DNA from: Piscinibacter lacus | GTDB lineage: Bacteria > Pseudomonadota > Gammaproteobacteria > Burkholderiales > Burkholderiaceae_C | Assembly (NCBI RefSeq): GCF_016735685.1 | Contig: NZ_JAERRA010000001.1 | Location: 310,001-374,000 of the forward strand | Length of the DNA: 64,000 nt | Direction: 5' to 3' | Part shown: positions 51,231 through 59,100 of the stretch, piece by piece | Numbering within the stretch: the stretch's first letter is position 1 | Layout: the number at the start of each line of letters is the position of its first letter | Translations under genes and position numbers: made by a program | Notes under the pieces: model-generated | What the model saw: only the letters and a program-made list of their open reading frames with translations | Told to the model about the DNA's origin: nothing | Databases searched by the model: none

Positions 51231-52350
51231 TCAAGCCGGCAGCTTGAAGTCCTCGCCCTTGGCCAGCACCGCCCAGGCCAGGCGCGCGTTCTTGGCCGCC
51301 ATGGCCACCACCGCTTTCCAGTAGCCGCGCCGCTCCTGCAGGCTCACGGCCCAGCGGCTGATCGGGTCGGCCTTGTTCTTGGCCGCGGCCAGCACCGCCC
51401 TGGCACCCAGCACCAAGAGGCTGCGCAGGTAGGCGTCTCCTGCTTTGTTGATGCGCCCCAGCCGCGTCTTGCCGCCCGAGCTGTACTGGCCCGGCACCAG
51501 GCCCAGCCAGGCGGCGAACTGGCGTCCACACTGGAAGTCGTGGCCATGACCGATGGCCGCCATCAGCGCCGTGGCCGTGGTCTCTCCGATGCCCGACAGG
51601 CGCATCAGGCGCCGGGCGGCTTCGCTCTGGCGGGCCAGTTGGCTCAGGTGCCGGTCGTACTCCCGGATGCGCTCGTCGAGCCTGCCGACCTCGCTCAAGC
51701 AATCGCCCACGGCGAGGTTGGCCCAGCCGGGCAAGTCCTCCAGGTGCAAGAGCGCCTCGCGCCGCACCGTGGTGGCTTTGAGCGGCAGCACGATGCCGAA
51801 CTCGCTGAGCAGGCCGCGGATGCGGTTGATGAGGGCGGTGCGCTGCTCGACAAAGCCTTGGCGCACGCGGTGCAGGCACAGCTGACCTTGCTGCTCCAGG
51901 CTCTTGGCGGGCACGAAGCGCATGCTGGGGCGCTGGGCGGCTTCGCAGATGGCGGCAGCGTCGGCTGCATCATTTTTGCCGCGCTTACCCGAGAGCCGGT
52001 AAGGGATGACGAACTTGGGGGCGATGAGCTTGACGGTGTGGCCGAGCTGCTGGAACTGGCGCGCCCAGTGATGCGCACCCGAGCAGGCTTCCATGGCGAC
52101 CAGGCAAGGCGGCAGCGCGGCGAGAGCCTCCAGAAGCTTGGCCCGCGGCACCGCCGGGCGCACCAGCGCGGGCTTGCCCGCCTCATCCACCCCGTGCAGG
52201 GCAAACACGTTCTTCGCCAAGTCGATGCCGACGCACACAATGGTCATGGACTTCCCCTTTCGAGTGAGTTGATGAGATTCGCAACCCCATCGTGGCACTT
52301 TGATGCCGGTCGCCGCTACACGCGGCTAGCTCGGGACGGGGAAGTCCCTT
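51100..52350 (-). mobile_element. IS110/IS1111-type insertion sequence (limits approximate)
   Basis: The transposase gene plus noncoding flanks of about 130 bp before and 100 bp after it make up the element. The limits are estimates, because no inverted repeats or target duplication could be read. The long upstream noncoding end would hold the bridge RNA described for IS110 elements. Confidence 0.5.
51231..52247 (-). CDS. IS110 family transposase (IS1111 type)
   Basis: This 338-residue transposase has the N-terminal RuvC-like DEDD domain (GIDLAKNVFALHG, VAMEACSGAHHW, KNDAADAAAI) and the C-terminal transposase_20 domain with AAWLGLVPGQYSSGGKTRLG, where the catalytic serine lies. The start at 52247 fits the family; the frame is open 17 codons further. 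IS110-type elements have no terminal inverted repeats, so the ends cannot be fixed; they probably lie near 51100 and 52350. The right end abuts an integron-like GTTAGGC core site, which fits the IS1111 subgroup that targets attC sites. Confidence 0.93.
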   Translation of the reverse strand: MTIVCVGIDLAKNVFALHGVDEAGKPALVRPAVPRAKLLEALAALPPCLVAMEACSGAHHWARQFQQLGHTVKLIAPKFVIPYRLSGKRGKNDAADAAAICEAAQRPSMRFVPAKSLEQQGQLCLHRVRQGFVEQRTALINRIRGLLSEFGIVLPLKATTVRREALLHLEDLPGWANLAVGDCLSEVGRLDERIREYDRHLSQLARQSEAARRLMRLSGIGETTATALMAAIGHGHDFQCGRQFAAWLGLVPGQYSSGGKTRLGRINKAGDAYLRSLLVLGARAVLAAAKNKADPISRWAVSLQERRGYWKAVVAMAAKNARLAWAVLAKGEDFKLPA

Positions 52351-52356
52351 TCATTC

Positions 52357-52363
52357 GTTAGGC
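52357..52363 (+). other. Integron-like core site GTTAGGC
   Basis: GTTAGGC fits the attC/attI core GTTRRRY and stands 6 bp before the ATG of the next gene, the usual position of a cassette boundary. Alone it is only seven bases; the attC-like sequence at 53658 and the cassette-like genes support it. Confidence 0.4.
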
Positions 52364-52369
52364 ATCTCA

Positions 52370-52864
52370 ATGAACCCTCTTGCAGTCATTAAGGCTAAGC
52401 GTCAGCACCTTGCTCGGATGGCGAATCAAAGCGGTGCATTGGGAGAACTGAGCGCATTGGCCGATATGGAACATTGGGTCCCTCGGCCACGAGGTGTTGG
52501 CCTAAAGGTCTTGTTGTCCGCTTTGTCAGAGACAGGTGTGGTTATCAAGGGTTCAAGCTTTGATGCCATTGCTTTTCCAACGTCTGAGCAAATTGACTTC
52601 ACTAATCACGTTGCAGTCCGTACTGCTCTACCAAGAATGACATTCATCGAAATCAAAACCGCTAATCAAGAGAGGGTTCGTCCTGGTTTTACAGGTTTCT
52701 TTTTTGCACTCACCGAAGGCGAGATTGCCGCCTCCGATGCATTGAAGGAAAGGCACCGCGTTGCTCTATACAATAATGTGTCGGGAGAGCTACTTCTCAC
52801 GTCTGTGCCAGAGATTTTGGCGCGGACGAAATCAATGAACTGGCAACTATCAGTTCAACTGTAA
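52370..52864 (+). CDS. PD-(D/E)XK nuclease-like cassette protein
   Basis: This is a 164-residue protein of unrecognised family. FDAIAF (D65) followed by MTFIEIKTA (E94-x-K96) is the D...ExK arrangement of PD-(D/E)XK nucleases, with strand-helix elements in the expected order, and RHRVALYNN fits the strand after the active site. Base composition and codon use are much less GC-rich than the chromosome around it, a sign of transfer. It follows an integron-like core site by 6 bp and precedes a HEPN gene by 70 bp. Nuclease activity is inferred from the motif only; a defence or toxin role is possible. Confidence 0.55.
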   Translation: MNPLAVIKAKRQHLARMANQSGALGELSALADMEHWVPRPRGVGLKVLLSALSETGVVIKGSSFDAIAFPTSEQIDFTNHVAVRTALPRMTFIEIKTANQERVRPGFTGFFFALTEGEIAASDALKERHRVALYNNVSGELLLTSVPEILARTKSMNWQLSVQL

Positions 52865-52934
52865 AGGTCCATTGCGACGGCGCCCACCACGCAAGGCGCC
52901 TGTCGCCCTGCAAGCTCACTGCAAGAGGGACTGT

Positions 52935-53630
52935 ATGAGAAAGATCGCACCCAAAAACATCCGGGATGACTTCAAGACCCAACTGTTCGATCTGAAAAAC
53001 TTCTACTTAGCAGGTGTGGCGGGCCTTCCTAGTGACAGTGATCAATCGACTTTGACAGAACACAGCCTTCTCGCCGCTGCAGTCGCATGGGAAGGGTTCA
53101 TCAGTGATCTGTTTGTTGCGTATATCAATGTTGATGCCGCTCGCTTCAAGGTGCATCTTGAAGACTCCTTCAACGAGCACATCAAGACTCAAGAGAAGTC
53201 GAACCGCGTCTTTCAGAAGTTCGGCAGACTCGCACTTCCACTTCACCTGAGCAAGGCAGACGTACAGTCCCTAGCCAACGCCTCAGGCAACAACATCACC
53301 TTTCCAAACTTCGCTGAGCTGAAAAAGCGGGCTGCAATCTGGCTTGTCGAGGCACATGCCGATAGATTCCGCAGCCTGTCGGCGTCTCAAACGGCTCTCA
53401 TCGACGCGGTCATTGCTCTCCGAAACCATGTGGCGCACCGGAGCCAACGCTCGCTAGATGCCATGAGCGATGCGCTCGCGGTAGGGGCACTTCACACAAC
53501 TGGCATCAAGCGGAAAGACAACAAGTTTCACAACGTAGGTGCTTGGCTCAAGGCCACGCCTGTCGGGCGCACCGAATCCAGGCTTCTGATGATCATTTCA
53601 AACCTAGAGTTGATTGGCGCATCGTGCTAA
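52935..53630 (+). CDS. HEPN-domain protein, putative RNase
   Basis: This is a 231-residue helical protein. RNHVAH at residues 163-168 is the R-x4-H motif of HEPN RNases, placed after an LIDAVIAL helix, and an N-terminal helix carries AVAWEGFISDLFVAYI, which resembles the first helix of RiboL-PSP/MAE_28990-type HEPN proteins. The ATG at 52935 has GAGGGA five bases ahead; a TTG further upstream is less likely. Composition is moderately low in GC. HEPN proteins often act in toxin-antitoxin or anti-phage systems, alone or with a partner; here the PD-(D/E)XK-like gene is the only candidate partner. Confidence 0.6.
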   Translation: MRKIAPKNIRDDFKTQLFDLKNFYLAGVAGLPSDSDQSTLTEHSLLAAAVAWEGFISDLFVAYINVDAARFKVHLEDSFNEHIKTQEKSNRVFQKFGRLALPLHLSKADVQSLANASGNNITFPNFAELKKRAAIWLVEAHADRFRSLSASQTALIDAVIALRNHVAHRSQRSLDAMSDALAVGALHTTGIKRKDNKFHNVGAWLKATPVGRTESRLLMIISNLELIGASC

Positions 53631-54219
53631 ATGCCAGTCTGTAGTTCGCGCGCTGATGCCTAACCAGTCGCTGGAGCCGACCCGCACCGGCGTGACACTT
53701 GGCCCGCATCCTGGAGTTGTACATCATCCATCCGGCGGGCCATGCACCATACCGGCGCTCGCGCCTCAGCTCAAACGCAAGGGCATCCCTGAAAGTCAAC
53801 ACGAAAGCATTCCCTGATGAATCGCGCAGCGATTCAGCTTGAATCTGAGCCAGTCACCACCAGCGACTCAGCAACATCGACAGGAACAAGGTGCGGACTG
53901 CAAAACGACAACCGGCCTCTGCTGCAGCATCGAGTGCTGAGGACCCTGATGAAAGACGCGCGCAGGGTGATGCCGGCTGGCTTGGATGAGCACCAACGCT
54001 GCGCAGGCATCTGGAAGCCATCCCACTCCTGAACGATGTCCTCATCGGCGGCCAGCGTGTCCGGCCATGGCTCCTGCGGATCATCGGTGCTGTGCAAGCG
54101 CACGCGGGTTCTGATCGCCGACGGGCTGCGCTACGGGTGCAAGGCCGCCTGGGTTGTCCTCAGGATAGATGCCTAAGCTCACCGGCGCTGTACCAACAGA
54201 ACGGCCTGGGACCAACGCC
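53631..54219. other. Noncoding interval with attC-like hairpin
   Basis: No convincing gene is seen in 589 bp. It contains the attC-like element (53658-53784), a diverged repeat of 50987-51066 at 53891-53966, and GATGCCTAA again at 54168-54176. Short frames on both strands have no family features. This looks like several generations of cassette remnants. Confidence 0.4.
53658..53784 (+). repeat. attC-like imperfect palindrome
   Basis: The left end GCCTAAC, then TCGCTGGAGCCGACCCGC, follows the R''-L'' pattern of attC sites closely. The centre forms a hairpin with perfect GGCCCGC/GCGGGCC arms (53701-53707, 53735-53741) and further pairing outside. The right end should read GTTRRRY but shows CAAGGGC, so the site is decayed, or this is a chance resemblance. 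Confidence 0.4.
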
Positions 54220-55156
54220 TCAACCCATCCTCCCCACCCTCCCCTCCACCTCCCGCCACACCCCCTCCAAACCTTCCACACACCGTCCAAACCCCTGCGT
54301 GAACCCCGCCTCCCCCCGCAAGCGCCCCAGGTAATCCGCGCTCAATGCCAGCGCCTGTCGCCATGTGGCGGCAGGCACGATGCCTCGAAGATGAACGGGC
54401 GGTGGGGTGTCGGGCAGGTTGCCGCTGGCGCGGGGGGCGAAGGCCATGGGCAGCATGTCGTAGGCGGGGGCCAGGGTGTAGGGGCGGCCGCTGTCGCTTA
54501 GGAAGGACAGGTTGCCGGCATGCATGTCGGTGTTGCCGATGAGGGTGCCGAAGGCATGTAGCAGGGTGGCGCCGGCGTGGGCTTCCGGGGTGATGACGGC
54601 TTCTTTGCCGTTTGCCGCGGGCGTGGCCAGGCGCTGGGTCAGCTCGGGCCAGGCGGCGCCGGCGCCGCCGACGAATTCGGCTTCCACGGCGGCCAGTGAG
54701 AGCAGACCCCGGCGGCCCAGCGCGCCGACCCGGTCGAAGCGCTGGGTTTCCAGGAAGCGCTGGCCGGCGTGGTCGATCACGCGGCTCGCTGCGGCCGGCA
54801 CACCTGCTGCGCTAAGGGTTTGCAGGGCATGGTGTTCGGCCAGCAGCAGGTCGCGCCAGCGGGCGGTGACGGGGTTGTCCTCGGGCAGGGTGAACTTGAC
54901 GAGCACATGCCGCGGGCCGTCCGGGGTTTCGACATGGGCGCTGAACTTGGGCTGTTCGCCCCCGGCCGAGGAGCTGGGCGCCCCGCCCTGCAAGGCCTCG
55001 GCGGCAAGTTGCGCGTAGCGTTGTGCCAGCTCGGCGGCCGGCAGGGCCTGCGGGGCCGCGGCGTTGAGGAAGGCGTCCCGCGCGACATCGTGACCTGCAA
55101 CCCGCCATCCGTACCAAGGCAATAGAGAAGAATCCGCGCAACCGACAGGAAGCGCG

Positions 55157-55423
55157 ATGCGCAAGAGCAGATTCACAGACGAGCAAGTCATCGGGTTCAT
55201 CAAGCAGGCCGACGCGGGCATGAGCGTGGCGGACCTGTGCCGCCGAGAGGGGTTCAGCTCGGCAACCTTTTACAAGTGGCGAGCCAAGTTCGGCGGCATG
55301 GAGCCCAGCGACGCCAAGCGGCTGCGCGAGCTGGAAGCCGAGAACAACCGACTCAAGAGGCTGCTGGCCGAGGCGGTACTGGACAACGAGGCGCTGAAGG
55401 TGGCCTTCGGCGTAAAGCGCTGA
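55157..55423 (+). CDS. IS3 transposase OrfA
   Basis: This is an 88-residue helix-turn-helix protein with RKSRFTDEQVIGFIKQADAG and SSATFYKWRAKFGG, followed by a leucine-zipper-like stretch (LRELEAENNRLKRLLAEAV). It is the DNA-binding subunit; in IS3 elements a -1 frameshift joins it to OrfB. OrfB indeed lies in the -1 frame, but I see no clear slippery heptamer near the end of orfA. Confidence 0.93.
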   Translation: MRKSRFTDEQVIGFIKQADAGMSVADLCRREGFSSATFYKWRAKFGGMEPSDAKRLRELEAENNRLKRLLAEAVLDNEALKVAFGVKR

Positions 55424-55455
55424 GCCCACCGGCGAAGCGACGCGCGGTGGGCACG

Positions 55456-56286
55456 ATGTTGGAAGCGACCTTGATCAGTGAGCGGCGCGCTTGCGCCTTG
55501 GTGGGCCTGTCGCGCGATAGCTGGCGGCATCCGCCCCAGCGTGCGCAGCACGACCAAGTCACGAGCCAGCGCATCGTCGAGCTGGCGCACGAGCGGCGGC
55601 GTTTTGGCTACCGGCGCATCGCCGACTTGCTGCGCGCCACAGGCACCAAGATCAACGACAAGCGCGTGTACCGGCTCTACAAGCTGGCCGACCTGTCGGT
55701 GCGCAAGCGCCGGAGCAAGCAGCGCCTGAAGCTCGAACGCGTGCCGCTGCACGAGTGCCAGACGATCAACGAGGTGTGGAGCATGGACTTCGTCAGCGAC
55801 AGCCTGGCCAGAGGGCGGCGCATCAAGTGCCTGACCGTCACCGATGACTTCAGCCACGAGTGCGTGGACATCGCCGTGGACCACGGCATCGGCGGCGAGT
55901 ACGTCGCGCGGGTGCTGGACCAGGTTGCGCGGTTCCGGGGCTACCCGCAGGCCGTGAGGACCGACCAGGGGCCGGAGTTCACCAGCCGCGCCTTCATGGC
56001 CTGGGCGCAGGCCAAGGGCGTGCGCCATATCCTCAACCAGCCGGGCAAGCCCACACAGAACGCCTACATCGAGAGCTTCAACGGCAAGTTCCGCGACGAG
56101 TGCCTGAACGAGCACTGGTTCCAGAGCTTGAAGCAGGCGCGCGTCGAGATCGCGCGCTGGCGGACCGACTACAACGAGGTGCGACCGCACAGCAGTTGCG
56201 GACGGATGCCGCCAGCGACGTTCGCGGCGCAGCATCGCCAGACAACCGGCGGCGCCGTGCCGGCGCCGCAGAAAACCCAGGAGTAA
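55456..56286 (+). CDS. IS3 transposase OrfB (DDE integrase)
   Basis: This is a 276-residue rve-type integrase from an internal ATG; the frame is open further upstream and would be entered by frameshift from orfA. The DDE residues are in VWSMDFVSD, VRTDQGPEFTS and NAYIESFNGKFRDE. The HTH_21 region (ERRRFGYRRIADLLRATG) precedes the core. The ORF is intact, so the element may be active. Confidence 0.93.
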   Translation: MLEATLISERRACALVGLSRDSWRHPPQRAQHDQVTSQRIVELAHERRRFGYRRIADLLRATGTKINDKRVYRLYKLADLSVRKRRSKQRLKLERVPLHECQTINEVWSMDFVSDSLARGRRIKCLTVTDDFSHECVDIAVDHGIGGEYVARVLDQVARFRGYPQAVRTDQGPEFTSRAFMAWAQAKGVRHILNQPGKPTQNAYIESFNGKFRDECLNEHWFQSLKQARVEIARWRTDYNEVRPHSSCGRMPPATFAAQHRQTTGGAVPAPQKTQE

Positions 56287-56845
56287 TCTCCTTCAACCAA
56301 GCGGATTCCTCACAAAGCCTGGTACGGGTGCTGGGGGCAGGTCAATCGCCCAGCAGCAGGTTGCCGACCGCATCGTGTCCGTGGACGAGCAGGGCGCGCA
56401 GGGCCTGGGTGTCGCTCCACTCGGCCAGGTTGGGCGGCAGGCCCAGGGCCTGGGCGTGGCGGGCGGCGTAGGCGCGGCCGACGAAGCCCTGTGGCCGCAT
56501 GTCCAGCAGCCACCAGGGCAGGCCTTCGCTGTGCAGCGTCTTGCCATCGTCTTCCTGCATCAGGAAGCCCTCGGACGCGACCGGGCCGAGCAGGCCGAGG
56601 CGGGCGACCTGCCCTTCGGCCGTCACGCGGTAGACGGGGATCGGCGGCAGGCCGCGGGCGCTGTCGCGCAGCAGGTAATGAATGGATCGCGCCGCGCCAA
56701 GGCGCAGCACCTCGTCACCCAGTGCCGCCAGGGCGCGCGACAGCGTGGGCTGGCTGATCCCAAGCTTTTCAACAAGTTGCTGCGGTGTGGCCGGCCCGCG
56801 GGCCAGCAGGCGGCGCAGGGCCTCGGCGCGATCGGTGGTCTTCAT

Positions 56846-56878
56846 GAATCAATCAGTGAATGGATTCATGAATGGATT
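56846..56878 (-). promoter_or_regulatory. Tandem repeats upstream of the split hipA gene
   Basis: TGAATGGATT occurs at 56857-56866 and again at 56869-56878, 12 bp apart (about one helical turn), next to a related ATGAATC at 56844-56850, all directly before the ATG. YjjJ-type HipA has its own winged helix, so binding by its own product to control its expression is possible; that is inference. Confidence 0.45.
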
Positions 56879-56886
56879 AGAACCGT

Positions 56887-58953
56887 TCAGGCCGGGGTCT
56901 GCTCCCCGGCATTGACGCGGGCCACCTCGTCCCAGCCCAGCGCCTCGGCCTGCCACCGCCCCCAGCGCAGCAGCCAGCCCGGCACGCGCGCATCGGCCGG
57001 GCCGTCCCGGCCGATCACCCAGGGCTGGAGCAGCAGGCTGCCGCTCAGCCAGTGATGCAGGGGGGCGTGCAGGCCGGCGGCGGGCAGGTGCACGGGGGTG
57101 TCCAGCTTGAGGGAGATGGCCGGGGCTGCGGTTTCGCTGGCGTCGGCCAGCACCTGGGCCAGCAGGCCGGTGGGGTCGCCGTCGGCCCCCAGGGCTTGCC
57201 AGGGGGCGGGTGAATCATCCGGGCCGGGATCGGCGGGCAGGCGCTGCACGGCGGGGGGGCCGGGCTCCGCGGTCCAGTGCAGCGGGCAGCCGGCCAGGGC
57301 GGCGGCCAGGGCGAGCAGGTCCAGCAGGGGGTGATCGCCGCGCAGCCGCAGCGTCGCGGGCGCGAGGCCGCCGGGGGGCTGGCGCAGGGCCTGCTGCAGG
57401 GCCTGGATCAAGTGCCGGGCTTCGGCGCCGCTGAGGCCCTCGCCATCGTCCAGGCGCAGCACGGTGCGCGTCGGCTCGGCGGCCCAGCGGTCCAGCCATT
57501 GGGTCACGCGCGCGTGCAGGGCCTGGGGGTCGGCATCGGGCGGGTTCAGGGTGTCGGCCTGCAGGGCATGCACGTTCTGCACGTGCAGGGCGCAGCGGTC
57601 GACCGGCGCGGCATGCAGCAGCTCATGGCGGTTCAAGCGGGCCAGGCGCTGGTGGCTGCGCGGCGCGGCGGCTTCGTCGACGCAGGCGCGCAGGGCCGCG
57701 CCGTCCAGGCCCGCAGCACACAGGGCGAGCAGGGCCCAGTCCCCGCCGTCCAGCCTCAGGCCCTGAGCCGGCAGCCGCGCCTGGTAGACGGGATGCTGGC
57801 GCAGCAGGCCCGCCACCGTGCCACCCAGCGCGGCCGGGTGCACCCGCGCCTCGCCGGCCGAGGCCGAGCAGCGCATCAGGGGATTGAGTACCTGGCGCCA
57901 GCCGGGGGCCCAGGCGGGGAAGGCAGGGCCGGGCCCGCCCGGCGTTGGGGTGTCGCCCGGCGCCTCGGCGGCTGCATCGCCTGGCCCATCGGCTGGCGCG
58001 TGTTCGCTCAGGCGGTCGTCCGCATGCGCGGGCAGCAGCAGCAGCAGGCCGTTGTAGTCGGGGGTATTGGCGCCATCGGCAAGGCGGGTCAGCCGGGGCG
58101 TGTCGAAGACTTCGGATTCGCCCAGCACCCAGCCGCGCCGCGGGGGTTCGGCAGCCTCGACGCCGTCCAGCCAGGCCCGCCAGTCGCGACCATGCTCTTG
58201 CTGGCAGCCGCGCTCGAAGAAGGGCTCGGGCTCGCTGTTGCGCAGGTGCAGGTGGGTGTGCAGCACGGCGCCCTCGGCATGGGCCACGCGCAGGCTCTCG
58301 CCGGCCAGCGGCTGCCAGCCGTGGCGGTGCAGCACGTCGTGGCTGTAGACCAGGGAGAAGGCGGCATCGGCAAAGGGCAGGGGCTGGCGCGGGTCGGAAA
58401 AGACCACGTCCAGATTGCCGCGCCGCTGCCCCGGCCCCATCAGGTGGTGCCAGCCCTTGTAGCCCAGCACGCTGTGCGCGCCCTCCCACATCGCCACCAC
58501 CGGCGTTTCGGGGAAGCAGCCGGCCAGCCACTGCGCGCTCCAGCCGGTGCGGCACCACAGGTCGAGGATGGCGCCGCCTTGGGCCGGCACGCGCGGCCGC
58601 AGCCAGGGCAGGAGCGGCTCGATCACCCGCATCGCCTCGTTGAAGGGCTGGAAGGCGGCATAGACCTCGCACGCGCCGCGCTGGCGACGCGCGCGCAGCG
58701 CGTCGGCCAGGGCCTCGGCGGGGCCGAACAGGCGCTCGCCCAGGGCGGCCAGGGCCTCGGGGCGGGCCTGGCCGGCATGCAGCAGGGGCTCGGTGAAGAG
58801 CACGAAGCCGTCGACGATGGGCGTGACGATGGCGCAGGCCGGGCACTGCAAGTGCCCGAGGTGCACCCGCTCGGCATCGGCCGACCAGGCACGCAGCCGC
58901 AGGCCGCGGCGGCAGGCGGGGCAGACGAGGCGGGGCAGCAGGTCGTGGCGCAT
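56887..58953 (-). CDS. Zinc-ribbon methyltransferase-like protein
   Basis: This is a 688-residue protein. Residues 11-40 hold two CPxC pairs (C11/C14, C37/C40) like a Trm112-type zinc ribbon. A methyltransferase-like domain (about 125-260) follows, with ILDLWCRTGWSAQWLAG in place of the usual DLGCGxG motif I and an AFSLVYSHDVLHR motif IV. The second half, about 400 residues, is unrecognised, rich in Ala/Leu/Pro. It starts 9 bp after the microprotein and so belongs to the acylation operon. The changed motif I (W-C-R instead of G-C-G) makes SAM binding uncertain. Confidence 0.6.
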   Translation of the reverse strand: MRHDLLPRLVCPACRRGLRLRAWSADAERVHLGHLQCPACAIVTPIVDGFVLFTEPLLHAGQARPEALAALGERLFGPAEALADALRARRQRGACEVYAAFQPFNEAMRVIEPLLPWLRPRVPAQGGAILDLWCRTGWSAQWLAGCFPETPVVAMWEGAHSVLGYKGWHHLMGPGQRRGNLDVVFSDPRQPLPFADAAFSLVYSHDVLHRHGWQPLAGESLRVAHAEGAVLHTHLHLRNSEPEPFFERGCQQEHGRDWRAWLDGVEAAEPPRRGWVLGESEVFDTPRLTRLADGANTPDYNGLLLLLPAHADDRLSEHAPADGPGDAAAEAPGDTPTPGGPGPAFPAWAPGWRQVLNPLMRCSASAGEARVHPAALGGTVAGLLRQHPVYQARLPAQGLRLDGGDWALLALCAAGLDGAALRACVDEAAAPRSHQRLARLNRHELLHAAPVDRCALHVQNVHALQADTLNPPDADPQALHARVTQWLDRWAAEPTRTVLRLDDGEGLSGAEARHLIQALQQALRQPPGGLAPATLRLRGDHPLLDLLALAAALAGCPLHWTAEPGPPAVQRLPADPGPDDSPAPWQALGADGDPTGLLAQVLADASETAAPAISLKLDTPVHLPAAGLHAPLHHWLSGSLLLQPWVIGRDGPADARVPGWLLRWGRWQAEALGWDEVARVNAGEQTPA

Positions 58954-58962
58954 GGCGGGGCC

Positions 58963-59100
58963 TCAGTGCAGATAAGCCAGGGTGGCGGACGGGCTGCTCC
59001 AGAAGTGCAGCACCGCCAGCAGCATCAGGGCATAGACCAGCACGCAGGCCCAGCCGCCGCGGCGGGCGCCCAGGCGGCGCCGAAGCCAGTCGTGGATCAT
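58963..59100 (-). CDS. 45-residue membrane microprotein (DltX-like)
   Basis: This is a short protein with a basic N-terminus (WLRRRLGARRGG), one membrane segment (about residues 17-34) and a short C-terminal tail ending ATLAYLH. Its ATG overlaps the MBOAT stop by 4 bp (ATGA). In Gram-positive dlt operons, DltX is a microprotein of the same size and topology that binds DltB through its C-terminus and ends in an aromatic motif; the tail here is similar only in being short with aromatic residues. This gene is short and easily missed by gene callers. The DltX role is inferred from position and topology. Confidence 0.6.
   Translation of the reverse strand: MIHDWLRRRLGARRGGWACVLVYALMLLAVLHFWSSPSATLAYLH

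Larger units (their letters stand above)
55091..56344 (+). mobile_element. IS3 family insertion sequence
   Basis: This 1254-bp element is flanked by the direct duplication ATCG (55087-55090 and 56345-56348). Its ends are imperfect inverted repeats: TGACCTGCAACCCGCCATCC on the left, and on the right the complement of TGACCTGCCCCCAGCACCC, both followed by GTACCA. It carries two overlapping-phase transposase genes, as in the IS3 family. The clean duplication and intact genes suggest a recent insertion. Confidence 0.93.
54220..56845 (-). pseudogene. HipA-family kinase (YjjJ type), split by IS3
   Basis: The N-terminal 167 codons (56845-56345) hold a winged-helix region (TPQQLVEKLGISQPTLSRAL) and end GNLLLGD at the IS boundary; the C-terminal 288 codons (55086-54220) continue with VARDAFLNAAAPQ, then GGEQPKF, the NTDMHAGNLSF catalytic loop and YDMLPMAF. 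Joining the parts and removing one CGAT copy gives one 455-residue frame, the size of E. coli YjjJ, with a complete kinase core. The element is inserted between the halves, so the gene is interrupted but not otherwise damaged. YjjJ-type HipA proteins carry their own HTH and have no separate HipB. Confidence 0.9.

Noticed and set aside
51231..53784. A complete integron
   Set aside because: There is no integrase gene or attI in the window and only partial attC-like sites; only cassette-like remnants can be claimed.
55400..55460. Frameshift heptamer joining IS3 orfA and orfB
   Set aside because: The frames are in the right -1 relation, but no A-rich or other clear slippery motif is visible near the orfA end.
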